From positions 1 through 50,754 of the forward strand of contig NZ_JABXKF010000053.1 in the NCBI RefSeq assembly GCF_017115165.1: a stretch of DNA of 50,754 nucleotides. Direction: 5' to 3'. Shown piece after piece: positions 7,839-15,482 of the stretch; position 1 is the stretch's first letter, and the number at the start of each line of letters is the position of its first letter. This stretch comes from Nostoc sp. LPT (GTDB lineage: Bacteria > Cyanobacteriota > Cyanobacteriia > Cyanobacteriales > Nostocaceae). The translations under genes were made by a program, and so were the position numbers. A model generated the notes under the pieces. It did no database searches, was not told the DNA's origin, and saw nothing but the letters and a program-made list of their open reading frames with translations.

Positions 7839-10567
7839 TGAGCATCCTTGATAGTTTGAATACCTTAACTAAAACTTTACTGGGGGTGGGCATTGTTGAT
7901 GCCTGGAAGCAAGCGCCACTGACTAAAGAAGCCAGCCAAAAAGCAGCACAATTAGCCCAAAACAAGCACTTGCGAGAAGCGGTAATGATTGCAGAAAAAG
8001 CTCTCGCTGTCTGGTCAAGAAAACCAGGTTTTTGGGAGCGTTTGATTTGTCAATTGCTACTAGGTAGGCTGTTAGACAATCTTACTCAGCAACTAAAGCA
8101 GTGGCGCTATCAAGTAGCAGAAGTGGATAAACTAGCTGCTAACGCCAAAACCCTTCTCAAGCAAGATACGGGCGACCCTTTAGAAACGCAAGCACTTGCA
8201 AATGCGATCGCCATTTATCAGCGCTGTACCAAAATTCTCCACGATGATCGTATATCACGGGTAATCAAGCAGTACCAAGAAGAACTGCAACGGCGACAGC
8301 AGTTTTTAAATTTAGTGACACAGGCACAGTCTCAGGCAGCAAATCGGTTTTATAAAAATGCGATCGCAGTTTATCGAGAGGCTGAAAAGCTTTATTCTAC
8401 TGAATCTCTACAACAGGCGATCGCTGCAAGTCTTGCCCAAGTCCAACAAGAAGAAATTTATGATGCAGCTTTTCAAAAGGTGCAACAAGCTGAAAGTGAA
8501 GGAAAATTACAGGCAGCGATCGCACTTTTAAAAAATGCTTTGACTAACTTTTCTCGCTCTGACGGACTTCATTTACTACAAAAGTTACAACAAACACTTA
8601 AAGGAAGAGAACAGTTTCGCCAAGGGTTAACAGCAGAAAAAGCGGGTGATTTTAAGGCGGCTACATCCCTTTATAAAAATGCTAAATTGCTCTTGCCCAA
8701 CTCTACATACTGCCAAATCCGGTTAGCACTTGTGGCAATTAAAACTCAGGCATGGGCAACCGCACTAACTCACTTAGAAGCTATACCTGGAGAACAAGCT
8801 GCTTACTTACGGGGATTTGCCTACGCGCAACAAGAAGATTTACAAGTAGCTTATAAAGAATGGCAAGGACTGAATACTCCTGACATTGCCAAGCAACGAG
8901 AAATTATCAAAAATCTTTCCCAACGCCAACGCCTGCTAAGACTACATAATATAGAGCAACTAGTAAAAGCTGAAAATTGGGAGAATGCTAAAACAGAAAG
9001 TACACAATTTATCCAAAAATTTGGTTTTGATCCGTTAGTCGATAAAAATCTCAACGAACATATTCAGCCTCGTTTAGAAGTGGAAGTATGGCAAGAAAAA
9101 AACTGGAGAATTATTGTTGATAATGCTGAAAAAGCCTGGATTTCAAACCCTAATATTACCACATTACATAATTGGGCAACAGCAAATTATTATCTTGCTC
9201 AAACTGAACCTATAAAGCTTTTTAGTTTGATAATTTCGTTTTCAACAGCCTTAGCAAATATAACTGAAGATCCAAGCCTTCAAGATGTGCCTTGGTTAGA
9301 AAATAAACCTGTAGAATTTACCTTAATTTCTTTAGGCTTAAAACGCCGAATAGCAACGTTATTAGATACTTATAAAGATACAAACATTATTGAGTATTTG
9401 AATTTACGCGATTATTACCGATTAGAATTACTATCTCTAAAGCTGATGGGTGAGCCGTCAAAATGGGGAATGAAAATAAAGGATATATTTATCACACCTG
9501 GTTGTTATCAGCATTACCTTCCTCAATGGCAAGGTAGTTACGACAATAGGATAAATTCTAACCAAAAAATTTTAAATTCCCTGTATACAAATTGGGGATT
9601 AGCTATGGCTGCTTGTTTAGAAGGAGATTACCAAAGAGCAATTCAACTTAAACCCTCAACCACAGATAATTCTGATATTGCAGTATTTGCTCAGAAATTT
9701 GTTGCTTACCATGAAGGTTGCTATCAGCTACAGCAACAAAAATGGCAAGAGGCAATTATTCCTCTGAAACAAGCAAAGCCAGAAATTCAAGCTAGTAATG
9801 ATTGGCAACAAGAAATAGATAGACTTTGTGGATTGCAACGTCAAACAATATCAGAATCTCAAGAGCATTTAGAGTTTGCCCAGTTTTGGTATGACCTTTT
9901 AGGAAGTAGAGACGCTAGAAGTTATCTAGCTGAGTATAAGGCAGAACAAATACGCGAACAAATTACTAATGAACAACTTTCATTAGCAACAGCCCTGAGA
10001 GAACTACAAAAACTAAAAGAAGTTGACAATCAAAATCCTGTTGTAATTGACTTAATTCAGAGAATTGAATTTAAACAAAAATTAGAATTAATTGAGAATT
10101 TATTAAAAAATAATCAATTTGAAGAAGCTGTACAACGTGCTAAAAAATCCCAGCATCAACGTATACGTAATATTGTGTCAGATATTTGCGTAGAAATATT
10201 AATCAAGGGTTTCCAAAATCGGGATTTAGGATTTGAAGATATTTATCAATTAGGCTATTGGGCTTATGAACTATGTCCAGATGATCCAAATGTCCAAGAA
10301 GTTTACAGATTTAGCCAAGAACTGAAAGATATTCAAAATTTCATGAAATGCGATCGCTTTGATGAAGCTGTTCATCGTGCCAAATACTCACAACATAACT
10401 CTATTCGTAACTATCTCGCTGAGTTTTTTATTAATACCTTGGTTAAAGGTATCCAAAACCGCAATTTATCTTTTGATTTAATTCAGCAATTAGGTCGTTG
10501 GGCTTATGAACTTTGTCCAGAAGAACCTGCTTTTCAAGAAATTTACCACAGCCTGAAAATTTGTTAA
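7838..10567 (+). CDS. Large TPR-like helical-repeat protein of the Hsp70 operon
   Basis: A 909-aa soluble protein, almost wholly alpha-helical, starting at ATG 7838 in a TAATG overlap with the LysM gene and preceded by GGAGG. TPR-like units are visible (for example EAVMIAEKALAVW, AIAVYREAEKLY, AAIALLKNALTNF, AATSLYKNAKLLLP). The middle (about 400-650) is less regular. The C-terminus contains a recent tandem duplication of about 85 residues, each copy with an FxEAVxRAKxSQH motif and a WAYELCP motif. No membrane segment or catalytic motif is seen. TPR arrays often bind chaperone tails or client peptides, so an adaptor or client-recruiting scaffold for the Hsp70 is a reasonable inference. The exact function is unknown. 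Confidence 0.82.
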   Translation: MSILDSLNTLTKTLLGVGIVDAWKQAPLTKEASQKAAQLAQNKHLREAVMIAEKALAVWSRKPGFWERLICQLLLGRLLDNLTQQLKQWRYQVAEVDKLAANAKTLLKQDTGDPLETQALANAIAIYQRCTKILHDDRISRVIKQYQEELQRRQQFLNLVTQAQSQAANRFYKNAIAVYREAEKLYSTESLQQAIAASLAQVQQEEIYDAAFQKVQQAESEGKLQAAIALLKNALTNFSRSDGLHLLQKLQQTLKGREQFRQGLTAEKAGDFKAATSLYKNAKLLLPNSTYCQIRLALVAIKTQAWATALTHLEAIPGEQAAYLRGFAYAQQEDLQVAYKEWQGLNTPDIAKQREIIKNLSQRQRLLRLHNIEQLVKAENWENAKTESTQFIQKFGFDPLVDKNLNEHIQPRLEVEVWQEKNWRIIVDNAEKAWISNPNITTLHNWATANYYLAQTEPIKLFSLIISFSTALANITEDPSLQDVPWLENKPVEFTLISLGLKRRIATLLDTYKDTNIIEYLNLRDYYRLELLSLKLMGEPSKWGMKIKDIFITPGCYQHYLPQWQGSYDNRINSNQKILNSLYTNWGLAMAACLEGDYQRAIQLKPSTTDNSDIAVFAQKFVAYHEGCYQLQQQKWQEAIIPLKQAKPEIQASNDWQQEIDRLCGLQRQTISESQEHLEFAQFWYDLLGSRDARSYLAEYKAEQIREQITNEQLSLATALRELQKLKEVDNQNPVVIDLIQRIEFKQKLELIENLLKNNQFEEAVQRAKKSQHQRIRNIVSDICVEILIKGFQNRDLGFEDIYQLGYWAYELCPDDPNVQEVYRFSQELKDIQNFMKCDRFDEAVHRAKYSQHNSIRNYLAEFFINTLVKGIQNRNLSFDLIQQLGRWAYELCPEEPAFQEIYHSLKIC

Positions 10568-10580
10568 TTAAAGGTATCTA

Positions 10581-11195
10581 ATGGAATATAATCCTTATGA
10601 GATTCTGGGTGTATCCCCAGCAGCATCTAAAGCTGAAATTACAAAAGCTGTAGCAGTGGCAATGAAGCACAAGAAATATCCTGTGGATATCATTGCTAAA
10701 GCCCAAAAAAGCTTATTAAAACCAGAAGAACGCATCATAGCCGACTATTTGCGTCCTATACTGCCCACTATTAAGCACTTCAAATATAGTGATTTATCGG
10801 CTTTGCTTCAGCCAGCACCTGGACTGGTATTATTACCAGAATTTGATGGATTAGAGCAAGCGATCGCTCAATCTGCCCAAGAAGAACGCCTAGAGCGAGA
10901 GCCTTTACCAATGAACCTATCAGAGTTGTTCACCGAGGGCATTATAGCTTGTAAAGAAGAACGTTACCCCAAAGCGATAAAATATCTAGAAGACTACTGC
11001 CAAGGCTGTACAGATATTAATAGTAAAGATTACATTCAAGCCCAAATGTGGCTGATTAAAGTGTATAAAATAGTTGGACAGTTAGAAAGAGCGATCGCGC
11101 TTTGTCAGCTTTTGAGTAACCATACTCATCCGCAAGTGAAAACTTGGGCAACTAAAACTTTACCAATGTTATCAAAAGAGGTTTCCCATGTCTGA
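10581..11195 (+). CDS. J-domain-like protein lacking the HPD motif
   Basis: A 204-aa protein. Residues 1-60 resemble a J domain (helix I NPYEILGVSPAASKAEITKAV, then a basic helix II AMKHKKYP), and helix III/IV could be AQKSLLKPEERIIADYL. The invariant His-Pro-Asp between helices II and III, which stimulates Hsp70 ATPase, is absent; the site reads HKKYPVDI. The C-terminal half (from about 110) holds TPR-like helices (EGIIACKEERYPKAIKYLEDY and AIALCQLLSNHTHP). It lies 13 bp after the TPR gene and overlaps the GrpE-like gene by 8 bp. It is probably the co-chaperone of the operon Hsp70, but by a mechanism that does not use HPD, or as a pure adaptor. Confidence 0.8.
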   Translation: MEYNPYEILGVSPAASKAEITKAVAVAMKHKKYPVDIIAKAQKSLLKPEERIIADYLRPILPTIKHFKYSDLSALLQPAPGLVLLPEFDGLEQAIAQSAQEERLEREPLPMNLSELFTEGIIACKEERYPKAIKYLEDYCQGCTDINSKDYIQAQMWLIKVYKIVGQLERAIALCQLLSNHTHPQVKTWATKTLPMLSKEVSHV

Positions 11196-11673
11196 TTTTA
11201 TTATCAGTCAAGAACAGCAAGACTTGACCATACAAGAAATTAACAACCTCAAAAAAGACAAAGTTGTATTACAACAGTCTTTACGAGAACAGCAAACTAA
11301 AACCGCAATAAACACTGAAGATTTATTTTTAGAACTGCTAGAAATTGGTGATGCATTAGAAGCTTTACTGGATTATCTAGAACAGAACCCCAATCCCAGC
11401 CCAGAATTTCTCCAGCGTTTACCCAAGTCTGTAGGGGCGGTTAATCGGAAGTTTCTCGGTGTACTAGGAAAGCGCCATGTCTTACCTATAGAAATAGAAC
11501 TGCAAAGTACACAGCCAGATTTTAATTTATGCCGTGTTGTTGATCGTGAAGTCAGAAATGATATGGCAGACCAAACAATTACTAAAATCGTCCGTCGAGG
11601 GTTTTCTTTGGGAGAGAAAACCCTGCGTCCAACAGAGATAATCACATCTAAATCAGAAGTTGAGGAACCGTAG
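11188..11673 (+). CDS. GrpE-like nucleotide exchange factor, divergent
   Basis: A 161-aa protein overlapping the J-like gene by 8 bases. The N-terminal about 60 residues are a coiled coil with hydrophobic spacing (ITQ-type heptads in QDLTIQEINNLKKDKVVLQ). The C-terminal segment KIVRRGFSLGEKTLRP (about 132-147) closely follows the GrpE beta-wing signature, normally VLQKGY-L--RVLRPA-V. GrpE accelerates ADP release from Hsp70. The protein is somewhat shorter and more diverged than housekeeping GrpE and carries a helical insert around 50-75 (LLEIGDALEALLDYLEQ). As the last gene of the operon it completes an Hsp70, J-like and GrpE-like set, which supports the whole operon being one chaperone machine. 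Confidence 0.78.
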   Translation: MSDFIISQEQQDLTIQEINNLKKDKVVLQQSLREQQTKTAINTEDLFLELLEIGDALEALLDYLEQNPNPSPEFLQRLPKSVGAVNRKFLGVLGKRHVLPIEIELQSTQPDFNLCRVVDREVRNDMADQTITKIVRRGFSLGEKTLRPTEIITSKSEVEEP

Positions 11674-11675
11674 AT

Positions 11676-11717
11676 GTTGTTTATAGAATTGTAGCTGCGT
11701 TTATATTAATAAACAAC
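11676..11717 (+). terminator. Inverted repeat after the chaperone operon
   Basis: The 9-bp perfect arms GTTGTTTAT (11676-11684) and ATAAACAAC (11709-11717) lie just after the stop of the GrpE-like gene. There is no T-run after it and the loop is 24 nt, so it is only a weak terminator candidate. Confidence 0.35.
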
Positions 11718-11857
11718 CTAGCAATTCGCTGTCCACTTTCCAAAACATTAACTGTGGCACATTTGAATGTGGCACACCCAACTGAAATTTCACTAGATTT
11801 TTTTAACTAGAATATGTATATATCATTACTAATTTAAAAGCCTGTTGGAGGGCTACT

Positions 11858-12349
11858 ATGAAACACTGTTGCCCCCGACTTCAGTTTCGCGGCGGTTGGC
11901 TGTTGGCTATACTTACCGCCATCACAGCTACCCCTGCAATAGCACAGACAGCAAACTTTGGCACTTTTAATTTATCAACAAACTTTGATTCAGCACAAGG
12001 AACAGTGCAGGGGTTTACAGGTGGTTCTTACTCATTATCTGCCATCAGTAATCGCGATCGCGATCAAAAAGCCTGTATTGGCTTTGCCGATCCCAAACCA
12101 GATCACATTATGGTTTTGGAAAAGGACTTTCCCCAGCTAACAATCCAAGTCGATAGCAACAACAACGACACCACTTTAATCATTCAAGGCCCAGATCAAA
12201 CAACGATTCGTTGCGGCGATGACACTGGTAAAAGTAAAGATGCTAGCGTTAGCGATCGCGACTGGAAAAGGGGCACTTATCGGATTTGGGTAGGTACATT
12301 TAATCCTGGGGTCAAGCGTGATTATACTTTGACAGTGGAGCAGAAGTGA
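11858..12349 (+). CDS. Secreted protein with a PPC-like beta-sandwich domain
   Basis: A 163-aa protein with an N-terminal signal peptide (hydrophobic GGWLLAILTAITATPAIA, cleavage likely after AIA, residue 29). The mature part carries a motif series (DSAQGTVQGFTGG, KPDHIMVLEKDFPQLTIQVDS, DTTLIIQGPDQT, RGTYRIWVGTF, DYTLTVEQ) resembling bacterial pre-peptidase C-terminal (PPC) domains, where a Leu-Val-aromatic ladder ends in Y-L-V-E. Two cysteines in the mature part could pair outside the cytoplasm. A good Shine-Dalgarno (GGAGGGC) lies about 8 bp before the ATG. It stands alone between the chaperone operon and cysE. The function is unknown; it is probably periplasmic or exported. Confidence 0.8.
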   Translation: MKHCCPRLQFRGGWLLAILTAITATPAIAQTANFGTFNLSTNFDSAQGTVQGFTGGSYSLSAISNRDRDQKACIGFADPKPDHIMVLEKDFPQLTIQVDSNNNDTTLIIQGPDQTTIRCGDDTGKSKDASVSDRDWKRGTYRIWVGTFNPGVKRDYTLTVEQK

Positions 12350-12350
12350 T

Positions 12351-12510
12351 AAGGAGCGGGGAGTAGGGAGCAGGGGAAGATGAGGGAGATGAGGAGGCAG
12401 GGGAGCAGGGAGCAGAAAGCAGAGGGGAAAGAGGTAATTTTTCATTCTCCCCCTTGCCCCCAGCTCCTCTGCCTCTTCCCCATGCCCAATGCCCCATTCC
12501 CAATTTTTAC
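12351..12510. repeat. Polypurine GGGGAGCAGGG-type intergenic repeat
   Basis: A run of short GGGAGCAGGG and GATGAGG units, then complementary CTCCCCCTTGCCCC and CCCAATGCCCC units, fills the gap between the secreted protein and cysE. The two halves could fold on each other. Related tracts occur at 22823-22900, 28807-28895, 31388-31560, 32092-32310 and 46258-46285. Confidence 0.7.
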
Positions 12511-12573
12511 GTGTAACACCTGAGAGGATAATATGGGAGAGTAGCTTGTTGTGCTTTCCGAGGGTGCTATCTC

Positions 12574-13338
12574 GTGCTATCTATACTACGTGCTGACTTT
12601 CGTATCATATTTGAACGTGACCCAGCTGCCCGTAATTGGTTGGAAGTTTTATTTTGTTACCCTGGTTTGCAAGCCCTGTTATTCCATAGGCTGGCTCACT
12701 GGTTGTATAGTGTTGGTCTTCCCTTTATTCCGCGCCTGGTTTCTCACTTGGCTCGGTTTTTGACTGGAATTGAAATCCACCCTGGTGCAACAATTGGGCA
12801 AAGTGTGTTTATTGACCACGGGATGGGTGTAGTAATTGGTGAAACTGCGATCGTGGGAGACTATGCCCTAATTTATCAAGGTGTCACCCTTGGGGGTACT
12901 GGTAAAGAATGTGGCAAGCGCCATCCCACTGTGGGCGAAAACGTCGTAGTTGGAGCTGGAGCGAAGGTACTGGGCAATATCCAAATTGGCAATAATGTCC
13001 GTATTGGTGCTGGTTCTGTTGTTTTAAGAGATGTGCCTTCAGACTGTACTGTGGTAGGTGTGCCTGGGCGTATTATGTATCGTTCTGGAGTTCGGGTTTC
13101 ACCTCTTGAACACAATAACTTACCAGATTCAGAAGCTCAAGTAATTCGTGCTTTAGTAAACCGGATTGAGGCGTTGGAAGAACAAATACAAACTCTTCAG
13201 CGCACCAATTCTTCAGAAAAAACTCCCGTTTTAGTGGGTTGTTTAGCAGCGAAAGAGGATGAGCTAACCCACGATATTCGCTGGTGCAACCTCAAGGATA
13301 AGACTATCCAGGAATTTCTAGATGGTGCTGGCATTTAG
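12574..13338 (+). CDS. cysE: Serine O-acetyltransferase
   Basis: A 254-aa CysE, starting at GTG 12574 ([20 protein letters not shown] follows and is the usual cyanobacterial N-terminus). It catalyses acetyl transfer from acetyl-CoA to L-serine, giving O-acetylserine for cysteine synthesis. The left-handed beta-helix hexapeptide repeats run from about 65 to 165 and include [14 protein letters not shown] with the catalytic-type His-Asp region, and GVTLGGTGK. The C-terminal 80 residues are an extension beyond the core, with a coiled coil ([17 protein letters not shown]) and a divergent tail. The very C-terminus of CysE often binds cysteine synthase; here it ends EFLDGAGI, with the expected final isoleucine. 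It is probably monocistronic and faces a convergent neighbour. Confidence 0.95.
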   Translation: MLSILRADFRIIFERDPAARNWLEVLFCYPGLQALLFHRLAHWLYSVGLPFIPRLVSHLARFLTGIEIHPGATIGQSVFIDHGMGVVIGETAIVGDYALIYQGVTLGGTGKECGKRHPTVGENVVVGAGAKVLGNIQIGNNVRIGAGSVVLRDVPSDCTVVGVPGRIMYRSGVRVSPLEHNNLPDSEAQVIRALVNRIEALEEQIQTLQRTNSSEKTPVLVGCLAAKEDELTHDIRWCNLKDKTIQEFLDGAGI

Positions 13339-13349
13339 TTTAACTTAAG

Positions 13350-13379
13350 AGTTAAGGGTCAATCTTTTGACTCTTGACT
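13350..13379. terminator. Hairpin between convergent cysE and the flavin oxidase gene
   Basis: The imperfect 13-bp arms AGTTAAGGGTCAA (13350-13362) and TTGACTCTTGACT (13367-13379) sit between two convergent stop codons and could serve both genes. There is no strong T-run. The stem resembles the inverted repeat at 26821-26864. Confidence 0.45.
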
Positions 13380-13382
13380 AAA

Positions 13383-13967
13383 TCACGGATTAATCGCTTC
13401 GCTAGACCATTCTTGCCGATCGCTACGGCAGTAAAGCCATCGATTTTGTGGTTCGCCGCGTAATTCTAAATGGTCTACTTGCACCGGATCGAGTAGCAGT
13501 AGACAAAAATTAGCCACTGGCTCAACAGGATCGGGTGCTGGTGGCTCAAAGGCTCCTGCTTCTTGGATTCTGGGTTTACCAGGATGGGGCCAAGCAAACT
13601 GTAAACGCGCCGCATCACTCAATTCTTGCCACATTGCGATCCGGGCTGGCTGTAGATCGTGGTCAGAATCATCACCGCTTACCAGGGTTAAACAGCCAGT
13701 GATGCGGAATTGTTCTCGTGTATTGGGGAAGTACCAGCAAATTTCTGCCCAAGGTTGTTGCTGTATCTGGTCAGTTTTGGCGCTACGGTTATCGGTGATA
13801 AATTTTAGCTGGTTTGTATCTTCTAGAAAGTCGCGAAAGACTAGGGTACGATTAGCGGGGCGACCATTCGCTTGTAGTGTTGCTAGTTGCAGGTAACGGG
13901 CATAAACAAGGCTGCGGTTGCGATCAAGTGCATGAGCGATCGCACTTCGCCAAGGAGCAAGAGACAT
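13383..13967 (-). CDS. Pyridoxamine 5'-phosphate oxidase-family FMN protein
   Basis: A 194-aa protein of the split-barrel PNPOx-like family. The N-terminal region APWRSAIAHALDRNRSLVYARYLQLATLQ and then RPANRTLVFRDFL lines up with the FMN-binding strand pair, and RSAKTDQIQQQPWAEICWYFPNTREQFRITG is the typical second half. The C-terminus (DHLELRGEPQNRWLY) includes the R/W region that closes the family. Substrates of this plant/cyanobacterial subgroup are not established; a role in vitamin B6 or another flavin-dependent oxidation is possible but unproved. It is cytoplasmic, convergent with cysE and divergent from the AAA gene at 14130. Confidence 0.87.
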   Translation of the reverse strand: MSLAPWRSAIAHALDRNRSLVYARYLQLATLQANGRPANRTLVFRDFLEDTNQLKFITDNRSAKTDQIQQQPWAEICWYFPNTREQFRITGCLTLVSGDDSDHDLQPARIAMWQELSDAARLQFAWPHPGKPRIQEAGAFEPPAPDPVEPVANFCLLLLDPVQVDHLELRGEPQNRWLYCRSDRQEWSSEAINP

Positions 13968-14129
13968 TATACAATTCTGTTGGTAATCTAACGCCAGGTA
14001 TTGCTGAACATCCTACCACTTCAATACTCCTGGTTGAGCGCCAGTGATTCCTAAAAGTTCTCTAACGCCAAGAAGCTTTAAGATTTTGCTGCTGTAATAT
14101 ATATAAATTCTTAATATAAATAATACCTA

Positions 14130-15482
14130 ATGAGTTCCTTACCCGCTAATCGTGCTAATACCCTCAAAGCTGCTTTTCGTGTTTGTGATGTAGCTCCTCT
14201 AGTCACTAATAGAGATATTGAACGTTATTATGTTGATTTATCAAAAGTTCGCAAGACACAGGCAATTAATACTGTTAAAACTCGCTTAGATTTTTTGGAA
14301 CCCGCCGAATTTTGCAGCCTTCTATTCACTGGACATCGGGGATGCGGTAAAAGTACAGAATTAAGGAAGATTCAGCGAGAATGGGAATCTCAATATAAAG
14401 TTATTTATATAGAAGCCGACGCTGAACTAGATATATTAGACGCAGAATACACAGATTTATATTTGGTAATTATTAAAAAAGTTGCTGATGTATTATACAC
14501 ATCGGAATTAAATTTTGATGCACAACTTTTAAATAATTTTGAGTCTTGGTTTAAAGAAATTACTCAAGAAACGGAACAAACAGTTGAAAGGTCAGTAAGT
14601 ATCGGTGCTGAGGCAAAAGCAGGTATAAAGATTCCCTTTCTTTCAAAGCTATTGGGTAAAATCCAGGCTCAAATTAAAGGCGCTGACAAACAAAGAAAGA
14701 CAGTTCGTCAGAATTTACAAAAAGATATTGGTCGTTTACAAGCAGATATAAATTTGTTGTTAGGGGATGCTTTTGTCAAGCTTAAATCAAAATACCCAGA
14801 ATATGAAAAAGGATTTTTGATTATTTTTGATAACTTAGACAGAGTGCCCCCAAATGTAGCTAAACATTTATTTTGTGATTACGCATTTCAATTACAAAGT
14901 TTACATTGTACGATTATCTATACAGCGCCAATTTCTATCGTCTATTCTGAAAATAATTTGGCGAACACCTTCGACACACCGAATATTGTACCGATGGTCA
15001 ACATATATGAGTTTGAAAAAGACAAAAACGAGCTAGATTATAATGATGAGGGGATAACAGCAATTACGAGTTTAATTGAACAAAGAGTTAAAGTAGACGC
15101 AGTGTTGGAATCGCGTCAACTATTGGTAGATTTAGCAAAAGCAAGCGGCGGTCACATCCGCCAATTGATGCAAATAGCATCAAAAGCATTTCTTACAGCA
15201 GCAACTCGCGGTCTTGATAAAGTTACTGCTGATGATATCACTTATGCGATTAAGCAAGAGCAGTTTAATTTTGAGCGAAGTATATCAACAGAATACTATT
15301 CTGCTTTGGCTGCGGTATATGTCAATAAGGATGTTTCTAAAGATGAAATCGGCAGATTAATGCTGTTCAATCTTTGGGTTTTTGAGTACAACGGCAAAAA
15401 TCGCTGGAATTATGTTAATCCAGTTGTGAGGCAAATCCATGCTTTCCAAGAAGCAGTCAAATCAGCCACAAGTAACCCCTGA
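14130..15482 (+). CDS. AAA/STAND-like ATPase of an ATPase-TPR pair
   Basis: A 450-aa P-loop ATPase. Walker A is GHRGCGKST (68-76) and Walker B is IIFDNLDRV (231-239), an acidic pair fit for hydrolysis. Residues 140-225 form a helical, partly coiled insert (IGAEAKAGIKIPFLSK, then KQRKTVRQNLQKDIGRLQADINLL). A sensor-like region and a winged-helix-like C-terminus (about 340-440: ASGGHIRQLMQIASKAFL) follow. The type resembles ORC/Cdc6-like or STAND-like ATPases. The stop overlaps the next gene by 44 bp, so the two are co-expressed. The linked TPR protein and neighbouring nuclease genes make a defence or signalling role plausible, but this is inference. Confidence 0.83.
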   Translation: MSSLPANRANTLKAAFRVCDVAPLVTNRDIERYYVDLSKVRKTQAINTVKTRLDFLEPAEFCSLLFTGHRGCGKSTELRKIQREWESQYKVIYIEADAELDILDAEYTDLYLVIIKKVADVLYTSELNFDAQLLNNFESWFKEITQETEQTVERSVSIGAEAKAGIKIPFLSKLLGKIQAQIKGADKQRKTVRQNLQKDIGRLQADINLLLGDAFVKLKSKYPEYEKGFLIIFDNLDRVPPNVAKHLFCDYAFQLQSLHCTIIYTAPISIVYSENNLANTFDTPNIVPMVNIYEFEKDKNELDYNDEGITAITSLIEQRVKVDAVLESRQLLVDLAKASGGHIRQLMQIASKAFLTAATRGLDKVTADDITYAIKQEQFNFERSISTEYYSALAAVYVNKDVSKDEIGRLMLFNLWVFEYNGKNRWNYVNPVVRQIHAFQEAVKSATSNP

